From the NCBI RefSeq assembly GCF_015222005.1, contig NZ_JADFFL010000013.1, forward strand, positions 35,391 through 99,390: a stretch of DNA of 64,000 nucleotides, written 5' to 3'. The number at the start of each line of letters is the position of its first letter. Positions within the stretch are counted from its first letter, which is position 1. Below the pieces are notes generated by a model. The model saw only the letters and a list, made by a program, of their open reading frames with translations. It had not been told where the DNA came from and ran no database searches. Positions 1 to 7,139 of this stretch are shown here, in pieces. The DNA comes from Mucilaginibacter myungsuensis (GTDB lineage Bacteria > Bacteroidota > Bacteroidia > Sphingobacteriales > Sphingobacteriaceae). Made by a program: the position numbers and the translations under genes.

Positions 1-510
1 ACCGGCGAGGAATTGGGCACGCTGGGTTCGGGTTATTTTGCAAGTCACCCTACTATTCCGGTCAAGTCGATGGTGGCTGATGTGAATACGGATATGCCCA
101 CTATTATTGCGCCATTGTTGTCAGTTACCGCTTTGGGTGCCGAGCATTCATCGCTTGCAAAAGTGGTCGACGAAGCATCTGCTTATATGGGCCTGACCGT
201 GGAGGCTGATCCCGAACCGGAGCAGAACCGTTTTGTGCGGAGCGATCAGTATAGCTTTGTGGTTCAGGGTATTCCGGCTTTGCACATTAAATATGGCGCG
301 CGTACCCCGGATGGCAAAAACAACCTGAACGACCTGGTAAAAGTTTGGCGCGAGAAATATTATCACAAACCACAGGACGATATTAACGGTATGTTCGACT
401 TTGATGCCGGCCGCAAATATGCCCAGCTTAACTTCCTCATCGGTTACATTATTGCCAACACTACCGAGCGCCCAACATGGAATAAAGGCGATATTTTTGA
501 AAAAAATTAG
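1..510 (+). CDS. M28 family zinc peptidase, C-terminal part (5' end outside window)
   Basis: The reading frame is open from base 1, so this is the last 169 codons of a longer gene. The first residues give Thr-Gly-Glu-Glu-Leu, the catalytic Glu plus zinc-ligand Glu of family M28 aminopeptidases. They are followed by an Asn-Thr-Asp-Met stretch where M28 enzymes place a zinc-ligand Asp, and by a Tyr-His-Lys-Pro-Gln-Asp-Asp motif about 120 residues in that holds the last zinc ligand His. M28 proteins of this type in Bacteroidota are usually secreted aminopeptidases with two zinc ions. The N-terminus and any signal peptide lie outside the window. A perfect inverted repeat follows 23 bases after the stop. 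Confidence 0.85.
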   Translation, partial: TGEELGTLGSGYFASHPTIPVKSMVADVNTDMPTIIAPLLSVTALGAEHSSLAKVVDEASAYMGLTVEADPEPEQNRFVRSDQYSFVVQGIPALHIKYGARTPDGKNNLNDLVKVWREKYYHKPQDDINGMFDFDAGRKYAQLNFLIGYIIANTTERPTWNKGDIFEKN

Positions 511-533
511 GTCTACGTGCAAAAAACAGCATA

Positions 534-566
534 TATTGGTGGTACCAATTTATAGTACCACCAATA
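534..566. promoter_or_regulatory. 12-bp perfect inverted repeat just before the NUDIX regulator start
   Basis: TATTGGTGGTAC (534-545) and GTACCACCAATA (555-566) are exact reverse complements separated by 9 bases. The right arm ends 8 bases before the ATG at 575. No T-run follows, so an operator, probably for autoregulation by the NUDIX/winged-helix protein that follows, is likelier than a terminator of the M28 gene. An mRNA hairpin at the start codon is an alternative. Confidence 0.55.
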
Positions 567-574
567 AAACCTAA

Positions 575-1279
575 ATGTACCCGGAGCAGGAGCGATTTTT
601 ATTAGCGACAGATTGTATAATTTTTGGTTTCGACGGCAGCACCATTAAACTGCTATTGATACAACGCGGCATGGAACCCATGAAGAACCATTGGAGTTTA
701 ATGGGCGGCTTTGTGAAACGCACCGAAACCACCGATGATGCCGCCAACCGCATCCTGCAACAATTGACCGGTCTGCAGAATGTTTACCTTGAGCAGTTGC
801 ACGTTTTCGGCAAGCCTGATCGTGACCCTGTAGAGCGGACACTATCAGTCGCCTATTTCGCACTTATCGATATTAATAAATACGCCAAGCAGATCACTAC
901 CGATCACAACGCCGAATGGTTCGGCCTGAACGAATTACCCGAGCTGATCTTTGACCATACCGAAATGGTGAAGATGGCTAAAAAGCAATTGCGCTATAAA
1001 GCGGCCCTTCACCCTATTCTGTTTCAGTTATTGCCTGAGAAATTTACCATTCCGCAATTGCAGGTATTATATCAGGGTATCTATCAATCTAAGTTAGATG
1101 ACAGGAATTTTAGCCGTAAGGTATTATCAACCAACCTGCTGATCAAATTGCCTGAGAAAGAAAAATTATCATCAAAAAAAGGGGCATTCTACTATAAGCT
1201 TAACCAAAGCAACTACCTGGAAAACTTTGAGGCATTCCTGAATTTTATCCCTAATCCGGACAGGTTCTTCAAAGACTGA
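575..1279 (+). CDS. NUDIX-domain transcriptional regulator (NrtR/AraR-like)
   Basis: This 234-residue protein has an N-terminal NUDIX fold (about 1-140) and a C-terminal winged-helix-like part (about 145-234), the layout of NrtR/AraR regulators. The NUDIX box keeps Gly45, Glu51, Arg59 and Gly66, but the metal-binding Glu pair is replaced by Gln63 and Leu64, and position 60 is Ile. Hydrolase activity is therefore unlikely, and the domain probably senses a nucleotide-sugar or similar ligand. In Bacteroidota this family controls sugar use (AraR) or NAD metabolism (NrtR); no such target gene is adjacent. A perfect palindrome ends 8 bases upstream of the start, which suggests autoregulation. The ligand cannot be told from the sequence. 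Confidence 0.8.
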   Translation: MYPEQERFLLATDCIIFGFDGSTIKLLLIQRGMEPMKNHWSLMGGFVKRTETTDDAANRILQQLTGLQNVYLEQLHVFGKPDRDPVERTLSVAYFALIDINKYAKQITTDHNAEWFGLNELPELIFDHTEMVKMAKKQLRYKAALHPILFQLLPEKFTIPQLQVLYQGIYQSKLDDRNFSRKVLSTNLLIKLPEKEKLSSKKGAFYYKLNQSNYLENFEAFLNFIPNPDRFFKD

Positions 1280-1332
1280 CCGGCACCAAATAAAGCAACC
1301 GTTGCAAAGCCCGCTGTTTCATTATAAAAAAC

Positions 1333-1340
1333 TATTTTTG
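1333..1340 (+). promoter_or_regulatory. Candidate -7 element of coaBC
   Basis: TATTTTTG matches the Bacteroidota -7 consensus TAnnTTTG. It ends 8 bases before the coaBC ATG, so the transcript would have a leader of only a few bases. I see no good -33 TTTG at the usual spacing. Confidence 0.35.
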
Positions 1341-1348
1341 CTTTAGAT

Positions 1349-2548
1349 ATGCTTGAAGGTAAAAAGATAGTTTTAGGGGTGAGCGGCAGCATAGCGGCCT
1401 ATAAATCGGCTTTGCTGGTGCGTTTATTAGTTAAGGCTGGTGCCGAAGTGCAGGTTGTTATGACCGACGACGCGACCGCTTTCATTACCCCGTTGACACT
1501 TTCTACCCTATCTAAAAGACCGGTATTTGTGGAGTACTACAAACCCGAGACGGGCGAATGGAATAACCACGTTGACCTTGCCCTGTGGGCCGATATGATG
1601 ATCATCGCTCCAGCCAGTGCCAATACCATTGCCAAAATGGCTAATGGACTGTGCGACAACCTGCTGATGGCGGTTTACCTATCAGCCAAGTGCCCGGTAT
1701 ATTTTGCGCCGGCTATGGACCTGGATATGTGGAAGCACCACGCCACACAAGAGAACGTTATTCGCCTGAAACAATTCGGTATCGGCATAATCCAACCCGG
1801 CACAGGCGAGTTGGCCAGCGGCTTGCACGGCGAAGGCCGTATGGCCGAGCCGGAAGAGATAGCCGAATTTATATCGACCGAAATAAAAAAAAAACTCCCG
1901 CTAAAGGGTGAAAAGATATTAGTGACCGCCGGGCCTACTTACGAGGCTATTGATCCGGTGCGTTTCATCGGCAATCATTCGTCGGGGAAAATGGGGTTCG
2001 CAATCGCGGATCGGTTTGCGGAACTGGGGGCAAATGTCACCTTGATATCGGGACCATCGGCTCAGAAAAGTAAATTTAAGATTGAACGGATCGATGTGAC
2101 CTCGGCAGCTGAGATGCTTGAAGCTTGTCAGCTGCATTTTGCTGATGCCAAAGCTTGCGTGATGAGCGCTGCCGTGGCAGATTATACCCCCGAGATAGTC
2201 GCCGACAAAAAAATAAAAAAGCAGGAAGACCGTTTTAATATCGACCTAAAAAAAACGGTGGATATTTTGAAGACCTTAGGTTCGGTAAAACACGACGGCC
2301 AGATATTGGTTGGCTTTGCTTTGGAGACCCACAACGAGGAGCAAAACGCCATTGGCAAACTGCAAAGCAAGAACCTCGACCTGATCATCCTGAACTCGTT
2401 GAACGATGCCGGCGCGGGTTTCCAGACGGATACTAATAAGATCACTATGATCGACCGGGAATTAATGAGCACCGTTTTTGAATTAAAGAACAAAGACGAG
2501 GTGGCGATAGATATTTGCAAAAAGGTTATTGAATTGATGAACGCATGA
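1349..2548 (+). CDS. coaBC: Bifunctional phosphopantothenoylcysteine decarboxylase / phosphopantothenate-cysteine ligase
   Basis: CoaBC carries out two steps of coenzyme A synthesis: it joins 4'-phosphopantothenate to cysteine using CTP, then decarboxylates the product with FMN. The N-terminal flavoprotein half (about 1-180) shows the Gly-Ser-Ile-Ala-Ala-Tyr-Lys start, the Pro-Ala-Ser-Ala-Asn-Thr motif and a Pro-Ala-Met-Asp form of the PxMNxxMW motif. The ligase half (about 185-399) has Thr-Ala-Gly-Pro-Thr-Tyr-Glu and Asn-His-Ser-Ser-Gly-Lys-Met-Gly, plus the lysine-rich KKIKK segment. The substrate clamp reads ELASGLHGEGRM, with no Cys where E. coli has catalytic Cys158. Length is normal. 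The stop overlaps the next start by four bases (ATGA), so coaBC and porD are likely co-translated. Confidence 0.95.
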   Translation: MLEGKKIVLGVSGSIAAYKSALLVRLLVKAGAEVQVVMTDDATAFITPLTLSTLSKRPVFVEYYKPETGEWNNHVDLALWADMMIIAPASANTIAKMANGLCDNLLMAVYLSAKCPVYFAPAMDLDMWKHHATQENVIRLKQFGIGIIQPGTGELASGLHGEGRMAEPEEIAEFISTEIKKKLPLKGEKILVTAGPTYEAIDPVRFIGNHSSGKMGFAIADRFAELGANVTLISGPSAQKSKFKIERIDVTSAAEMLEACQLHFADAKACVMSAAVADYTPEIVADKKIKKQEDRFNIDLKKTVDILKTLGSVKHDGQILVGFALETHNEEQNAIGKLQSKNLDLIILNSLNDAGAGFQTDTNKITMIDRELMSTVFELKNKDEVAIDICKKVIELMNA

Positions 2549-3438
2549 AAAAACTGTCGCTTTACCTGATCCTATTTTGCTGCTCGGTAGCCGTCCGTGC
2601 GCAGGACCTGAACGCCCGCGTACAGATACTCACGCCCAAAATACAGACCACCAATAAACGCATATTCCAAACTTTGGAGACCGCTATGCGCGAGTTCCTG
2701 AACGGGCGTAAATGGGCGCAAGACCCGATCAAACTCGAAGAGCGTATCACGTGCAACTTTATCCTGAACGTTACGGCCTGGGATGGTAATAGCAACTTCA
2801 GCGGCGAGTTGCAGGTGCAATCGCAACGGCCTATCTACAATTCGTCGTACACCACTACCCTACTCAGTACCAACGATAAGGATTTTGATTTTACTTATAC
2901 CGAAGGGCAGACCATTGATTATACCGACCAAAATTTCCAGAACAACCTGAGCGCGGTGATGGCTTATTATGCTTACATCATCGTCGGGCTGGATTACGAT
3001 TCGTTCTCTAAATTCGGTGGTAGCCCCTACTTTACGCAAGCGCTGAATATTGTTACCAACGCGCAGTCGGCCTCGTTTAAAGGCTGGAAAGCTTTCGATA
3101 GCAATACCAACCGTTATTGGTTGGCCGAGAACCTGAACAACAAGATCTACACCAATTTACGCGCCTTTATTTACGACTATCACCGCACGGGCTTGGATGC
3201 CATGGCCGAAAATTCGGCACAAGGCCGGAAGGTGATATCGGGCATATTACCGTCGCTGGTGGGGTTGGACAGGCAACGCATCGGGGCGATGTGGCCTACC
3301 CTATTTTTCTCGGCTAAGAGTGATGAGCTGGTCAACATTTTTAACTTTGCCGAGGTGGCAGATAAAGGCCAGGCGTTAAACATCCTTACCATTGCCGATC
3401 CGGCCAATGGGTTGAAATATCAAAAGTTAAGTTATTGA
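2545..3438 (+). CDS. porD: PorD-like protein (DUF4835 family)
   Basis: This 297-residue protein starts with a signal peptide ending near Val-Arg-Ala-Gln (residue 20). The mature part matches what I know of the DUF4835 family, named PorD in the type IX secretion system of Porphyromonas, where it is an outer-membrane-associated accessory protein. A place directly after coaBC is usual for this family in Bacteroidota. Features are the N-terminal Leu-Asn-Ala-Arg-Val stretch, a Phe-Leu-Asn-Gly-Arg-Lys-Trp segment and the central Tyr-Tyr-Ala-Tyr segment. A role in type IX secretion here is inferred from family name only. The stop is directly abutted by the convergent thioredoxin-like gene, with no base between them. 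Confidence 0.75.
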   Translation: MKKLSLYLILFCCSVAVRAQDLNARVQILTPKIQTTNKRIFQTLETAMREFLNGRKWAQDPIKLEERITCNFILNVTAWDGNSNFSGELQVQSQRPIYNSSYTTTLLSTNDKDFDFTYTEGQTIDYTDQNFQNNLSAVMAYYAYIIVGLDYDSFSKFGGSPYFTQALNIVTNAQSASFKGWKAFDSNTNRYWLAENLNNKIYTNLRAFIYDYHRTGLDAMAENSAQGRKVISGILPSLVGLDRQRIGAMWPTLFFSAKSDELVNIFNFAEVADKGQALNILTIADPANGLKYQKLSY

Positions 3439-4224
3439 TCAGATCTTTTTGGCTGCCTCCCTGTATAATGCGGTCATCATATCGCGGCGGTCGTATCCCA
3501 TGCTTACTAACACGCCCTGCTTATTGATCACAAAATGAGCAGGATAACCGGTAATGTGCAGATCATCCTGTAAATAAGATGTGGTGACAGGCACTACGGC
3601 GTACTTAAAATCTTTGGTCTTCATAAACTTTTTAAGCGCGGCGCGGCTGTCAAAGGCCATACTTACAAATACAATGTCCTTACGGTCTTTAAACTCTTCG
3701 GTCAGTTTGTTTAGCTCGGGCATTTCGGCTACGCAGGGTACGCAAGAGATGAACCAGGCTTTCAGCACCAATATTTTGCCCTTGGTGTTTTGCTGGGTAT
3801 ATGTTTTCCCGGCCAGATCCACATATTTAAATGCCGGGAACTTTTTATTCATCAGCTGATCCTTGCCATAACAGGTACGCCCGATCTGCTTCACCATCGA
3901 CTTTACATCCTCACCTGCCTTACCCCGCATGTCGTACAACTGGTACTCGTTCAGGGCCTTATTGGTCGATACCTTTAACGGCAGGTAATTGCCTGTAGAT
4001 ACCGCCTTTAATAACGCACTTTTAGTGATGGGCTTGCCTTTTACATCGTAGGCCAACACGTCCCCATCAAACCGTAGGCTGCTTTGATAATATCGCAACA
4101 CGGCATTTACATCCTTAATGATATCTTTTGGCGGTGAGATCACCTTTAAGGTGGTTTGAGCTAAGGCCGGCGATACTAAGATCGTGTTAGCTATCAGAAG
4201 CAATAAAATGGCAAAACGTTTCAT
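3439..4224 (-). CDS. Secreted TlpA-like thioredoxin-fold protein
   Basis: I choose the ATG at 4224 (MKRF), giving 261 residues, because it opens directly into a signal peptide with an Ala-Leu-Ala-Gln cleavage site near residue 22; the upstream in-frame Met adds 17 residues ahead of it. Residues about 25-125 are an unassigned N-terminal domain. Residues about 130-261 form a TlpA/AhpC-type thioredoxin fold with Trp-Phe-Ile-Ser-Cys161-Val-Pro-Cys164 as redox centre and a cis-proline-like Gly-Tyr-Pro-Ala-His segment near 235. Such proteins reduce or exchange disulfides in the periplasm, often as lipid- or membrane-free oxidoreductases in Bacteroidota. The partner protein is unknown. It converges on porD. 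Confidence 0.85.
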   Translation of the reverse strand: MKRFAILLLLIANTILVSPALAQTTLKVISPPKDIIKDVNAVLRYYQSSLRFDGDVLAYDVKGKPITKSALLKAVSTGNYLPLKVSTNKALNEYQLYDMRGKAGEDVKSMVKQIGRTCYGKDQLMNKKFPAFKYVDLAGKTYTQQNTKGKILVLKAWFISCVPCVAEMPELNKLTEEFKDRKDIVFVSMAFDSRAALKKFMKTKDFKYAVVPVTTSYLQDDLHITGYPAHFVINKQGVLVSMGYDRRDMMTALYREAAKKI

Positions 4225-4365
4225 AATGGTTGGTCGAGAAACAAATATGATCAAATACCGCCAATAAACTAACATGTTAGTTTATTTTATTATCTCAAAT
4301 TATCTGCAAAAACCCTGTAACACAATGCCTGTTCAAGGCATCTATTATAAAAAAGTAAAAAATAA

Positions 4366-4413
4366 TTTGGATATACGAAAATCATCGTACATATTTGTAC
4401 GACAAACTTCGTA
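4366..4413 (+). promoter_or_regulatory. BlaI-type operator overlapping the blaI promoter
   Basis: Two inverted repeats share one centre: TACGAA (4374-4379) with TTCGTA (4408-4413), and TCGTAC (4385-4390) with GTACGA (4397-4402). The inner part contains TACA-TATT-TGTA, the core read by BlaI/MecI/CopY repressors. A promoter fits in the same place: TTTG at 4366-4369, 20 bases, then CATATTTG at 4390-4397, one base off the -7 consensus. Bound repressor would cover the -7 element. Confidence 0.7.
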
Positions 4414-4428
4414 GAACTGAGAAACGTG

Positions 4429-4797
4429 ATGAATATTAAAGCGACCGATAGTGAACTGGAAATTTTAAGTGTGCTTTGGAAAAGGGGCGCGTGTACAGTT
4501 AGGGATGTGCACGAGGAGCTGGCAAAAACTAAAGATGCCGGCTACACCACTACGCTAAAGCTAATGCAGATCATGAACGACAAAGGCCTTGTTGAGCGTG
4601 ACGCAACTTCAAAGACCCACGTTTACAAGGCACTGGCCAGCCAGGAACAGGCCCAGCAGTCGGCACTTGATAAGATCATATCGACAGTTTTTGAAGGCTC
4701 TACCGCTGGTCTGGTGATACAGGCATTAGGTCAGCACCGGGCATCAAGCGACGAGATAGATGCTATTAAGAAGTATCTGCAGCAGTTTGAGGAATAG
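4429..4797 (+). CDS. blaI: BlaI/MecI/CopY-family transcriptional repressor
   Basis: I take the ATG at 4429 (MNIKATD); a GTG precedes it by one codon. The 122-residue product has the winged helix of BlaI-type repressors (about 1-75), with a Leu-Trp-Lys-Arg-Gly segment, a Thr-Val-Arg-Asp-Val recognition region and a Gly-Tyr-Thr-Thr-Thr wing, followed by a C-terminal dimerisation helix region. BlaI homologues bind palindromic operators as dimers and are released by proteolysis triggered by a BlaR1-type membrane protease. The matching operator lies just upstream and a BlaR1-like gene follows 118 bases downstream. No beta-lactamase is nearby, so the regulon is more likely envelope or copper stress than antibiotic resistance. 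Confidence 0.93.
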   Translation: MNIKATDSELEILSVLWKRGACTVRDVHEELAKTKDAGYTTTLKLMQIMNDKGLVERDATSKTHVYKALASQEQAQQSALDKIISTVFEGSTAGLVIQALGQHRASSDEIDAIKKYLQQFEE

Positions 4798-4915
4798 TGA
4801 TCGGTGATCAGTTAACCGGTGAGCGGTTGATCAGTTAGATTTTAAGTATAGTAAGTTAGGTTGGAAAGTGGCGAGGGCGTATTTAGTTTGATAGGGCAAT
4901 ATAAATAATATAGCA

Positions 4916-6982
4916 ATGCAAGATCTGTTATACAACATCAGTCAGGTTTTAGGGATAACCATCATCCACAGTTTGTGGCAGGGGTTAATCGTCTTTATCG
5001 CATTACGTTTGTTTATGCTGGCTTTTCCGGCGGCATCAGCGGCCACTAAGTATAAGGTTAGCTACGGCGCGCTGACCGCTACGTTAATATGGTTTGTTAT
5101 CACCTTGTTTAAAGAGTGCGGCAAGTACGAGTGGCTATCTACCACCAAATTGCAGGTATCGCCATTGGACCTACCCGTTATAATGGCCCAGGTTAAGGCC
5201 CCGGCTAACCGCCTTTACTTTACCATATCTGCTTACATGCCCTATCTAACTGCTGTTTATGTTGTGGGACTGGTATTCAACTCCCTAAAGTTGGGGCTGG
5301 CCTGGAACAGCATTTACCGCATCCGTCAAAACATCAGCGACTCCGGTTACGAGCACATTGTTAACTACCTGGCCAAGCAACTCAACATCAGTAAAAAGGT
5401 TAAAGTTGTTTTTAGCGAGTGGGTTGATGTGCCTTGTGTTACCGGCTTTATTAAACCGATGATCTTGTTGCCTGTGTCGATCACCTGTAAACTATCGACC
5501 GACGAGATCGAGGCTATCCTGCTCCACGAGTTGGCCCACGTTAAACGCAACGATTACTTGTTGAATTTTATTCAGCAAGTGATGGGTATCCTGCTGTTCT
5601 TTAACCCTTTTGCTTCCCTAATAGGCAAACGGATAAACGAGGAGCGCGAACACTGTGCCGACGATGTGGTGATCAGCAGCACCGGCTCCCCTTTGAGCTA
5701 TGCCCAGGCTTTGCTGAAGTTAGAGGAATCTAACCAGCAGCAACAATGGCAACTGGCCCTTGCCGCGTCTACCAAAAAATACAAGTTGTTAAACCGTATT
5801 GAACGCATCATGAAAACCAAAACACAAACCGTAAATATACGCCCTGTACTCATAACCGTACTGGCGCTCACCACCGCTATCACCAGCATTGCCTGGCTGA
5901 ACCCCGAGATCAAAAATGGTAAAGTGGTCATTAAAAATGCCCCGGCCATTAAAAAAGTAGTAAGGGTACTTACCGCACCCGAACCTGCTTTAGATACCGT
6001 ACAGTCGGTACAAAAACGTAAAAAGAGCATCAACATTAGCTACCAGGACGGCAACTACAAGCAGTCTGATTTCCGCGACACCATCATCAATAACAAAAAA
6101 TACAAGATCGTTATCGAGGACGAGAACGGTAACAAAAGGGAATACAATTCGGTGAGCGAACTGCCCGAGAAAGACCGTAAGGAATTTATAGGCAAGCCTG
6201 CCAATCTGATGTTCAAGATGGATTCTATCTCATCTATGAAGCTGGACAACTATTTCCCAAGCGAAGTTTGGGAAAAGCAAGCTGCCTTGTCTAAAAAAAT
6301 GGGTGAAGAAATGGCTGCCAAGATGAACACGCCTGAATTTAGGAAGCTGCAAAAAGAATTGGCGACCAAGTCTTTAGCCATGGCTAAACAATTCAGTTCG
6401 CCTGCATTTCAAAAACAACAGAAGGCACTGGTAGAGCAGTCGCTTAAAATGGCCAAAGAGTTCAGCAGCCCTGAGTTCCTTGCTAAAATAACCGATCTGC
6501 AAAAGCACCATGACAGCCCCGAATTTAAAGCAAAAGTTGAGGAGATGGCCAAGTATTACGAAGGCGACGAATTTAAAGCCAAGGTTAAAGAAATGACCAA
6601 GTATTACGAAAGCCCGGCTTTTAAAAAGAGCATCAAGGATATCGAAAAATACTACGATAGCCCCGAATTCAAGAAAAAGATGGAGGCCTTTGGTAAACAG
6701 TTCGATAGTCCCGAATTCCAAAAGAAGATGGAAGAATTTGGCAAAAAAATGGGCAAGCAGTTCGAGGATATGGATATCAAATTCAATTATGATAACCAAA
6801 CCGATACCGTTATACGCCAAAAGGTTGATCGCGATAGCAAAGGCTACCTAAAACGTACCCGTAGTGTAGACACTGTGCAACGCAATAATATCAACAGAAA
6901 TGTGAAAGGCTACGTTAAACACGAGATAGATGCCGCCCGCTCAAGAGCGGAGGTAGATACCGTGATCAGGAAGAAGCCATAA
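4916..6982 (+). CDS. BlaR1/MecR1-like M56 membrane metalloprotease with repeat-rich C-terminus
   Basis: The first 325 residues form a multi-helix membrane domain with the M56 protease motif His204-Glu-Leu-Ala-His208 and a downstream Asn-Glu-Glu-Arg-Glu-His-Cys-Ala-Asp segment providing a further zinc ligand. A last membrane helix lies near 305-323. The remaining 365 residues replace the penicillin-binding domain of true BlaR1. They contain a striking array (about 471-620): two 23-residue units followed by five 16-residue units and a partial one, each starting Ser-Pro-Glu-Phe or close to it, rich in Lys and Glu. The unit lengths differ by exactly one heptad, which suggests a coiled helical rod. 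It probably cleaves the BlaI protein upon an envelope signal; the signal is unknown. Confidence 0.88.
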   Translation: MQDLLYNISQVLGITIIHSLWQGLIVFIALRLFMLAFPAASAATKYKVSYGALTATLIWFVITLFKECGKYEWLSTTKLQVSPLDLPVIMAQVKAPANRLYFTISAYMPYLTAVYVVGLVFNSLKLGLAWNSIYRIRQNISDSGYEHIVNYLAKQLNISKKVKVVFSEWVDVPCVTGFIKPMILLPVSITCKLSTDEIEAILLHELAHVKRNDYLLNFIQQVMGILLFFNPFASLIGKRINEEREHCADDVVISSTGSPLSYAQALLKLEESNQQQQWQLALAASTKKYKLLNRIERIMKTKTQTVNIRPVLITVLALTTAITSIAWLNPEIKNGKVVIKNAPAIKKVVRVLTAPEPALDTVQSVQKRKKSINISYQDGNYKQSDFRDTIINNKKYKIVIEDENGNKREYNSVSELPEKDRKEFIGKPANLMFKMDSISSMKLDNYFPSEVWEKQAALSKKMGEEMAAKMNTPEFRKLQKELATKSLAMAKQFSSPAFQKQQKALVEQSLKMAKEFSSPEFLAKITDLQKHHDSPEFKAKVEEMAKYYEGDEFKAKVKEMTKYYESPAFKKSIKDIEKYYDSPEFKKKMEAFGKQFDSPEFQKKMEEFGKKMGKQFEDMDIKFNYDNQTDTVIRQKVDRDSKGYLKRTRSVDTVQRNNINRNVKGYVKHEIDAARSRAEVDTVIRKKP

Positions 6983-7004
6983 CTGATCTTTAGATACCGT
7001 ATTT

Positions 7005-7042
7005 AAAGCCCGGCAATGATCATTGCCGGGCTTTGTTGTTTA
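7005..7042 (+). terminator. Intrinsic terminator after the BlaR1-like gene
   Basis: AAAGCCCGGCAATGA (7005-7019) pairs perfectly with TCATTGCCGGGCTTT (7020-7034), followed by a T-rich stretch to 7042. It sits 22 bases after the stop at 6982 and ahead of recN. Confidence 0.9.
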
Positions 7043-7139
7043 TTGGCAAAGCATTGCTAACAATTTTATCACATCCCCTCTCCTATCCCATTCCATTATT
7101 TGTAATTTAGTCGCTGAAAAACAAACAAGGGATAATTTT

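Noticed and set aside
4426..4428. GTG as start of the BlaI gene
   Set aside because: The ATG directly after it gives the normal BlaI start and length.
6374..6820. 148-codon open frame on the minus strand
   Set aside because: It is the antisense shadow of the Lys/Glu-rich repeat region of the BlaR1-like gene, and its Leu/Phe-rich product mirrors those codons.
4426..6982. Beta-lactam resistance cassette
   Set aside because: No beta-lactamase or penicillin-binding domain is present; only the regulator and protease parts match.
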